From assembly GCF_005239225.2 (NCBI RefSeq), contig NC_133289.1, positions 813,501 through 877,500 of the forward strand: a stretch of 64,000 nucleotides of DNA, written 5' to 3'. This document shows positions 57,174 to 64,000 of the stretch, in pieces. Under the pieces are notes generated by a model. That model did not search any database, was not told where the DNA came from, and saw only the letters and a list, made by a program, of their open reading frames with translations. The translations under genes and the position numbers were made by a program. Source of the stretch: Populus alba (lineage: Eukaryota > Streptophyta > Magnoliopsida > Malpighiales > Salicaceae). The first letter of the stretch is position 1. Each line of letters opens with the position of its first letter.

Positions 57174-58473
57174 TTATATGCTTGCACTGAAAGAAGCATA
57201 GGTAAGGATTCCAGGGTCTTGTTCAAACTTTACCATGTCTTCCTCGGACAGTCCAATCCATGCTTCTATTCCCTCACCGTCTTTTGTATCTAAGAAAATG
57301 GCAACCCTGTTAAGCTTCAAGGCAGGACATAACCAAAGAGGTTTGCCCCACCCAAAATCAGTTTTCATAAAATGGAAAGTTGCACCAACTACTGAAACCG
57401 AACACCGTCAAATTCGAAACCCTTTCTAGCTTCCTCCCCGGTTCTTTTGAGGAGATTAAAGTACCCACCACCAGCATGAATCTTCCTGATAAAGTCATCA
57501 TTCATCATCCTTATCGACTCATGAAGTTTTCCAGCTAAACCATTATAGCTCAACTCGTTACTTTCACTCTCTGGCCATTTTGCTATTGTCACTTGGAAGA
57601 TGTTTCCAATTGATTGTTTTGGCACTGGGTGGTTTCAGTCTCCTCCGCAGATCGACAGCAATGGTTGCAGCATTTATCTGCATAGCTTCATTTTCTCTGG
57701 TTACGGTCATCATGGCCGTCAAAATAAGAGTTGAAACAGCTATGAAACGAGACGGGCGATCCAAATATGGTCCGTTGCCTACCTCATCTCTTAGAGAAGC
57801 TAACTTGGAACCATCAAACAAGAACCTTTTCATCACGATTTCACTCGACACATCCTCTTTTACGAAGCTGTGCAAAGAGAAGCTTGATAGATCTTGTGGA
57901 GGAAAGAGTGTCGTGCAGTCGAAAACCACCTCGTCGATAACGTTATTGGGATCACGAGAAATTGCAGCCCAGCAATTAACAAAGGTCGCCAGAGTGGACG
58001 CATCAGCAACTGCATGCCAAATGCAGATGCTAATTGCGACCCCACCACAATTGAAGTAATTGACTTGAACTGCATCGTTACCTGTTCAGTGCTTAGCTTA
58101 GATGACTTTCCATAAGGGCTACATGGTAGTAGCTGTTGCCGCTGATTTATGTCTGCTTGCTCAAGTACATGGATATGTCACCAGCTACTCGAGCTTCAAT
58201 GAACTCAGCGCCATCATCATTGCAGTCAACTGAAAAGCCATCCTTTATTCGTCCAGCAAAAGGGTAGAAGTGAGTTAATGTTCGTGAGAAAGACTCTTTC
58301 AGATGATCAGAGTTCTTGCAGAGATTCTCACTGGCCGGTGAGTAAAAGAGGATGATGGGGATGTAAAGAGGAGGAGCTAACTGATCAAGGACAGAAAGCT
58401 TATAGGTTCTTAGGTGCTGCGGAGTGGAAGAAGAAGGTTTCAGGATTTCTTTAGAAATGATCTGAACTTCCAT
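57174..58473 (-). pseudogene. BAHD acyltransferase copy 3 (five single-base indels)
   Basis: Full-length, nearly identical to copy 2, with start ATG at 58473 (MEVQIISKEILKPSS), HAVAD-type region near 58030 and DFGWG near 57350. The frame is broken at five places, each a one-base change next to a short run: about 58168 (CC to C), 58073 (CC to C), 57626 (GG to GGG), 57417 (AA to AAA) and 57363 (TTT to TTTT), relative to copies 1 and 2. There are no larger lesions. It could be an early pseudogene, but the pattern is what homopolymer consensus errors look like, and the encoded enzyme would otherwise be complete. Same predicted activity as copy 1. The 3' flank (56860-57170) matches that of copy 2. 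Confidence 0.9.
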
Positions 58474-58526
58474 TTTCTACTTTCTCGTGTTTGATTGTAT
58501 ACAAGAGAACCTACCATCACTGGAGT

Positions 58527-58534
58527 TTTATATA
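58527..58534 (-). promoter_or_regulatory. TATA box of BAHD copy 3
   Basis: Minus-strand TATATAAA about 55 bases upstream of the ATG. The promoter here differs from that of copies 1 and 2, so the duplication breakpoint probably lies near 58490. Confidence 0.55.
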
Positions 58535-58779
58535 GGGGCCAGAGAAATTACCACTATAGAGCTTGATCTGATTCTGAAAGCTACTGATCATAGCCATCGA
58601 TAAGACTAGTGATATGATGCCAGCTCCACTACAAGTCGGAAACGAAATACCGTGAATCAAGATTCCATCAATAACATCAACCACGTCTAAACAGTGACTC
58701 CACTTGCGAACTCTTGACGCGTTTTCTGACTGAACATTCAAACGTCAATCAATCATGTCTCCTGTTCCAGCAGATCTCA

Positions 58780-60770
58780 TGAATATTGTTTTTTTAATAT
58801 TTTTTTAAAAATATATTAAGAAAATATAATTTTATTTTAAAAAAAATTATTTTTTAATTCCATAACCATACAAAGATTAAAATTTTTAATTTTCCACACC
58901 ATCCATTTAAATACAATGCAATATCAAACACGAGCAACTTGATATTATATTAACAGCTAATTAATATTATCTCAACGCAATCACCACCATCATCAAATTG
59001 AATTTTTCATTTCCAGAACAAAACAGTCGGCGGCGACTTCTGCCGATGTTTCATTACGGCATCATTCTAATGCCGTGCGGATTCCGGCATTGTGTTCACA
59101 CAAAATTAGAATAACTGTTTGGTTACATAAACGGAAACAATATGGCAGTATTTCATCCAATTCACTATGGAATCTAGGTCGGATTCCATTACAAGATTTT
59201 TCATTAAAATCATCCCTTGAAGAACACAATTCAATAACTTTATAACTGCTCACAGCTCAGCTTCCTTGGAGTTTTTAGACACCTCTTGCAACTCCCAAAT
59301 GATCTCTTACTACCGGTACCAATTCTTACTGCCACAAACTTCTCAAATCCGACTCAGATATGATATTTAAGTTTTTTGACACTGTTTTTTCCTTGCAGAC
59401 CTAAGTAATGATATTTAATTTTTTACTTATTCATATAAAAGCTCAATCCAATCCGTAAGTACTCAGTTATTATTTCTAGCTTGCACCGAATAAGACCTAA
59501 GTACTCCTGGGCCACTATACAGCCCAGGTTATGTGGAAAGAGAGATGAACAAAGCGTCCCTCATGGGATGACACGTCATTCAAAGTCGTCTTCTTCACCA
59601 TGTCATCGGAATTTGGCCTTCACATGGATTTCACAACATGCCGACAGGCATAGTAGACCTCATAAATGTAAATCTAACTTCAAAATCTATTTTGAAGTAT
59701 CCAATTCAAAGCTTGTAACTCGGCAACTAGAGGGATTTTTCCAGCAGAAATTGGACTGGAAGATAAAGAAACAACCCTGAAAGGAGGAGGCGAGGAGAAG
59801 TCTAGAAATAAGAGACATTCTATGCGACAGAATCACTCCTAAGTCCTAAAGTCAGCAACTCAGCCAGGTTCCAGAGTTGAGTCCGGAGTTTGAAGTAAAG
59901 CTATACAAATAGCCAAAATGTCTTAAAACATTCAATTAATTAAATAATAAAATAACAAACACCTTTCAGAACTTTCCGAACCTAATCAATCTTTCTTTTC
60001 TTGAGTTTTCTCTTTTTTCAAAACAATAATTTTGCGTTATTTGAATAAACATCACCATATTTGTTGTTGCTCAAAGTATTTGATGCCTTTAATTAATTAT
60101 TAGTATTTGATTATTGGCATAGTCTAACTGTCCATAATTACAATAATTTTGCAATGATTTACAACACATTCCCACTGGAAAATTGTTACATGTAACACCT
60201 TTGAATTGCCATTATCATTTAAGTTGATCCAATGGGATTAATCAAGAATCTTTTTGCTCGAAATGTTATATTTTGCATCTCTCGGGCTATAGGAGCAGCT
60301 GAATGCTGATTGATTAACAAACATTGTGAAGGATTGGAGTCGGGTATCTCTTTCAAGATCCTGAGTGGTACCAGGTTTTTTATCAGATTACATCAAGTCA
60401 TTATTTTTTTTCTTTTTCTTTTTTTTCAATTTGAACCTAATGAAGTCTCCAATTCAAAATATGTCTCAGGTCAAATTTTTCAGTCATAGGCTTTATAACT
60501 ATGACTTAAACTATATAAAATTATAAATACTAATTATATTTTGTCAGCTGTAAATGACCCCCAAAATTTAATTAGAAAACAATACTTTTAATCATAGTTT
60601 ATCATCTTTAATCCAGCTAAATAAAAAACAATTCAAAAAATTCCTTCTTTCCTAGTTAAATCTTTCCCTCCATATTACCTACCTTTCTTTTTAGAACGTT
60701 TTATTTTTGAGAAAAAAAAAGGAAAGAAAAAAAAGTTTTTTAAAAAAAACATAAACTTTAGGCAAGGCTT
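58780..60770. other. Spacer, no gene recognised
   Basis: Begins with a Salicaceae-type AT-rich repeat (58780-58880). The GC-richer stretch 59480-59790 has a plus-strand open frame of about 99 residues with no family I recognise; it looks like retroelement-derived or random sequence. No RNA gene seen. Confidence 0.4.
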
Positions 60771-60771
60771 T

Positions 60772-62582
60772 AGGCTCCGTTTGTTTGCAAGGTAAAAGTT
60801 GTTTCCTTTTGGAAAATGAATTTCGAAGAAAGTAAATTCCTGGAAAGTGAATTCCGGAAAAGTATTTTTCCGGTGTTTAGTAGTGTTATGAAAAAATGAA
60901 CTGGGAAAACACTTTACAGTGTTTGGTTGTGTTATGGAAAATGAACTGGAAAATAATTTATTAATAATTAATTTTTTTTTCAAGTTTATCTAATATATAT
61001 ATCAAATATTTAATATAAAATATTTAATCCACTTACAATAAAAAAAAATAAAACTAAAACAATAACCACATGACATATTAAGAACTAATTTGGTGACATG
61101 TTAATGTGGGTGACCAACAGCCTGGCACATTAAGAACTAATTTTTCAAGAAGTTGAATAAATACTACCAAAAATTTTGAAGCATATTTATTGTTTCTAAA
61201 AACCTATATACTCTGTCTACTATGCGCAGCTATTTGGATGTCAGACTAAACAAAACCAACCAACTTGCTTTCCACTCCAAAGAAGTTGTTTCATACCAGT
61301 GCTGAATTTCCCCTAATAAGTCATTTCGAGGTATAAATATATGTTTTGCAATCCTTCTGGCCCAACTTATATACTCTAACAACCTGAAACTTAAATGTAT
61401 GGTCACAAGAAGGTTCCAACATCAAGGTAACACACTCTGGCATCCAGCACCCTAACATCCAAGCCCAGCCATTCTTAATAACAGTAGCAGGGATCAAATA
61501 ATGGCATATTTACAACAGCCAGATACCACCAGGAGTCTGGGAAGAACCCTTGAACAGAAGTGAACTCAGATAACCAAGCCCTAAACCTATTTTTGCCACT
61601 TTGATCTCCAAATAAATTTGGCCCTGTTGGATCCCACCTCTCCGTCCTCTTCTCTTGCTACAGACGACAAAAATAACCATCTCCTTCAACTTCTACGAAC
61701 CTTCACCACTTTCTCCTTCTTTCTTTTTGGGGTTCTCTAAACCAAACCCTCAAAACTCCCGCCACTGGTATATCTAATATTCTCGGACCTCTCACTTCCT
61801 CTTTCAACAACTTGTCAGTCTTTGATTCCAATTTTGGTCTTGTTAGCTACTCGAGGAGATAAAGTGACTTTGGTGAGGACAAGCCCCAGTGAAACGATGA
61901 TAAAAAAAAAAACGGTGGCAACGATAAAGACGATGATGGTGGCCGGGGTGAGATGTCTGGAGCCCTCCAGTCCGGGTGAATGATGCTAGGAGATGGAGAT
62001 GTCTTGCAAAATATTGATGAGGAAGTCTCGGTGATTGAAAAGCTGGTGTGAGTTTGGAATCGCCCAATGCTTATACAGGGGAAGTGCAGGACATGTCCTT
62101 TTTGTTTTTATTTTTTTTTTTTTTTTTTTTCAAGTTTCTGGGTTGAATTTTTGGGGTTTTGCTGTGGTTGATTTTTTTTTCCAGGGGTTTTGGGTTTGTT
62201 GTGGTTGAATGGGTCTTTTGTTCTTATCTTCCCATGAGTTTTGATTTACAGAGCATTAGAGCTTCTGGTTTTGCAGTGAACTTAACAGAGCATGGGAGCC
62301 TTTGGAAGAAGTGAGAGAAATGTTTGCAATTGATATGCGCGTAAATTATTTGTTTGGGGAAAAAAGACAGTTTTTAGAGACAGAGACACTATTTTGGTTA
62401 AATGAAGAAAAGGAAAGTGTTTTCCCTTAAAATGAAGAAAAGAAAACACTTTCCCTGCCGTATAGCTTTATTTTTTCATTGACTGAAATTTGAGTTTTCT
62501 TTGACTGATTTTCTTATAATTGCCAAACATGAAAAATGATAGCAGAAATAATGAATTCCTATGAATAAACAAACAAGGGCAT
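60772..62582. mobile_element. Class II-like element (about 1.8 kb)
   Basis: Ends GGCTCCGTTTGTTT and AAACAAACAAGGGC are imperfect inverted repeats, followed inward by GGAAAGT/AAAACACTTTCC-type motifs shared with the element at 52262-53052. The interior (61080-62330) is less AT-rich, contains a direct repeat of ATTAAGAACTAATTT (61078 and 61130) and open frames on both strands at about 61630-62070 that I could not assign. The interior may be captured host sequence. No transposase seen, and no clear TSD found. Confidence 0.5.
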
Positions 62583-62900
62583 TAAAGGATAGAGTTTTCA
62601 AAACCACAAGGACTAGCTAATTAGCTATGTTAAACTACAGGGACTAGATCATTAACTCTTCTTTCTTTGGGGTCAAGTTAGCTTCTCTCGTTATTGGGTA
62701 CAAGCCTGGCACGTCCCATGCAGAAAGGTCATGTACTCTTGTGAACCTGCTCTGTCTTCTTATCAAAAATACCATTAGCGGCAAGAATTTCCGGTGAGCA
62801 ATTTGCGTTTTGCCATTTTTTCAGTCAGACCTTTTCATCAAAACTCCTTGTGTCGGTATACTATTACCATTAAAGAATTCTCAAAATCAAACCCAAATCA

Positions 62901-64000
62901 ATGTCCAGCCATATCCCATTTGATATCATAACTAGAATCCTCTCCAATCTTGACATCAAGACTCTCCTATGCTTCAGGAGCGTGTCAAAAGGATGGCGTT
63001 CTTTAATAGACAGCAGTGGTTTTATCAACACCCATATGAGCCTGTCAATCAAAACCAACACTAACAACACCCTTCTTATTCTTGGAGAAGGAGGCCTCAA
63101 TCCCATAAACTTCGACGATCTTTCTCCTTGGTGACCTATTAAACTGCAAGACCAACCATTTATTTCAATAGGATGGCAAGATGTTCGTTTAATGGGTTCT
63201 TGTAATGGTTTGGTGTGTTTAAGCAAATGATGATGGTGACGTTGTTATACTTAATCAATCAACGCGAGAACATAAAAGGATACTGTCTCTTGTTCGAACA
63301 TGGATTTGAACTTTCTGTTTGGTTCGGCACCAGATAAGCATTGGGTTTGGGTAAGCGCATATGGGTTTGGTTACGATGCAGTTTCTAATGACTATAAGTT
63401 ATGGGTGAGTATTTGCCAAGTTTTCTTGGAATAGCGGTTTTACTTTTCAAAGAATCAGAAATGACAATTTATAGTGCAAAGAAAGATTTGTGGGGGGTTA
63501 TTAAGATCCCTTATGATATGCTGTCTACGGATGATAAAATGGGTGTTTACGTTCATGGATCATTGCATTGGATTGCTAAGGGGAGTATTTGGAGGGATAA
63601 TATAATTGTTGGCTTTGATCTTGGATTGGATGAGTTTTTAGAGAGGTGCCACAACCTGATTATGGGGTCAGGAAGAAGAATATGTTGTGATTGACATTGA
63701 TCTTGGTGTGTTGGGCAGTTATTTGTGTGTGTTCGCTAAATTTAGAGATCGGACAAAGTGCTGACGTTTGGATTATGAAAGAATATGGGGTTGAGGAGTC
63801 TTGGAGTAAGGTGTTCTCTATTTCGAGAAATGTGTTTGTTTTATGATTCAGTAAGGCCGTTGAAGTTACTCTAGGAGAGGTACAGAAGTTTTGTTAGAAT
63901 TGGGATGAGGAAAGACTTGTTTGGTATATGGCATGGAAACTAGAAGGGTTGTGGATGTTGTGATCAAGGAAGAAGAAAGAGCGCTTGGAAGCAGTTTATG
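62901..64000 (+). pseudogene. F-box/FBA protein gene, frame-broken and cut by window end
   Basis: The ATG at 62901 starts MSSHIPFDIITRILSNLDIK, followed by TLLCFRSVSKGWRSLI, a complete F-box (binds SKP1 in SCF ubiquitin ligases). After an in-frame TGA (63132-63134) the same frame continues PIKLQDQPFISI and LMGSCNGLVCLS, typical of an F-box-associated domain. Then come NQSTREHKRI, a VSAYGFGYDAVSNDYK block and, in other frames, VYVHGSLHWIAKG. At least four more frame changes occur (near 63225, 63290, 63420 and 63650). The order is that of CPR1-like F-box proteins (about 400 residues). The end lies beyond the window. A related fragment lies at 1111-1430 on the other strand, so the F-box family has several copies in the neighbourhood. 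Confidence 0.8.

Noticed and set aside
59481..59780. Plus-strand frame of 99 codons
   Set aside because: No recognisable domain, no homologue in the window and no promoter or splice context. Described only as part of the spacer.

Overview
This is a plant nuclear DNA window, most likely from a poplar or willow (Salicaceae). The signs are spliced genes with plant protein families (BAHD acyltransferase, UGT glucosyltransferase, Hyp-O-galactosyltransferase, F-box/FBA, DUF4220-DUF594), plant retroelements (Ty1/copia, LINE, Au-type SINE) and many copies of an AT-rich dispersed repeat that I recall from Populus introns. The genus is inferred from memory of these sequences, not from a search. All alignments were done by eye, so most repeat edges are approximate unless a target-site duplication (TSD) is quoted.

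Layout. 1-10 kb: gene relics (a DUF4220 fragment joined antisense to an F-box fragment, and a DUF4220 3' fragment) among LTR-retrotransposon pieces. These include a 4.6-kb composite insertion (4035-8637, TSD GTACG) whose halves face each other. 10-22 kb: two tandem, frame-broken DUF4220/DUF594 genes in units that share 5' and 3' flanks, with one degraded LINE and one LINE that has an exact 9-bp TSD. 22-24 kb: the C-terminal exons of a galactosyltransferase gene (minus strand) that runs into a 500-N gap; a retroelement end lies on the far side of the gap. 26.7-31.5 kb: two minus-strand UGT71-like glucosyltransferase genes, one a deleted relic and one nearly complete but frame-broken, with an Au SINE between them. 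33-37 kb: a nine-exon gene for the spliceosomal pseudo-deubiquitinase USP39/Sad1. 37-41.6 kb: AT-rich spacer.

41.6-58.5 kb: three tandem BAHD acyltransferase genes on the minus strand. Copy 1 is intact (433 aa). Copy 2 is split by a 4.7-kb Ty1/copia element and also has a nonsense codon. Copy 3 is nearly identical to copy 2 but carries five single-base indels. Comparing the units shows filled and empty sites for a SINE, a class II-like element and the copia element, and shows that a perfect 138-bp inverted repeat (53825-54149) is specific to one unit. 58.5-64 kb: spacer, another class II-like element, and an F-box/FBA gene that runs off the window end with frame breaks.

A theme across the window is that conserved genes (USP39, galactosyltransferase, BAHD copy 3) are broken by single-base indels that mostly lie in homopolymer runs. 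Some apparent pseudogenes may therefore be consensus errors, while others (copia-split BAHD2, UGT relic, DUF4220 fragments) are broken by structural events. I found no new multi-gene system. The most unusual objects are the perfect 138-bp palindrome, the convergent nested LTR block, the copy-specific repeat insert in DUF4220 copy 3, and the gene-fragment chimera near the left end.
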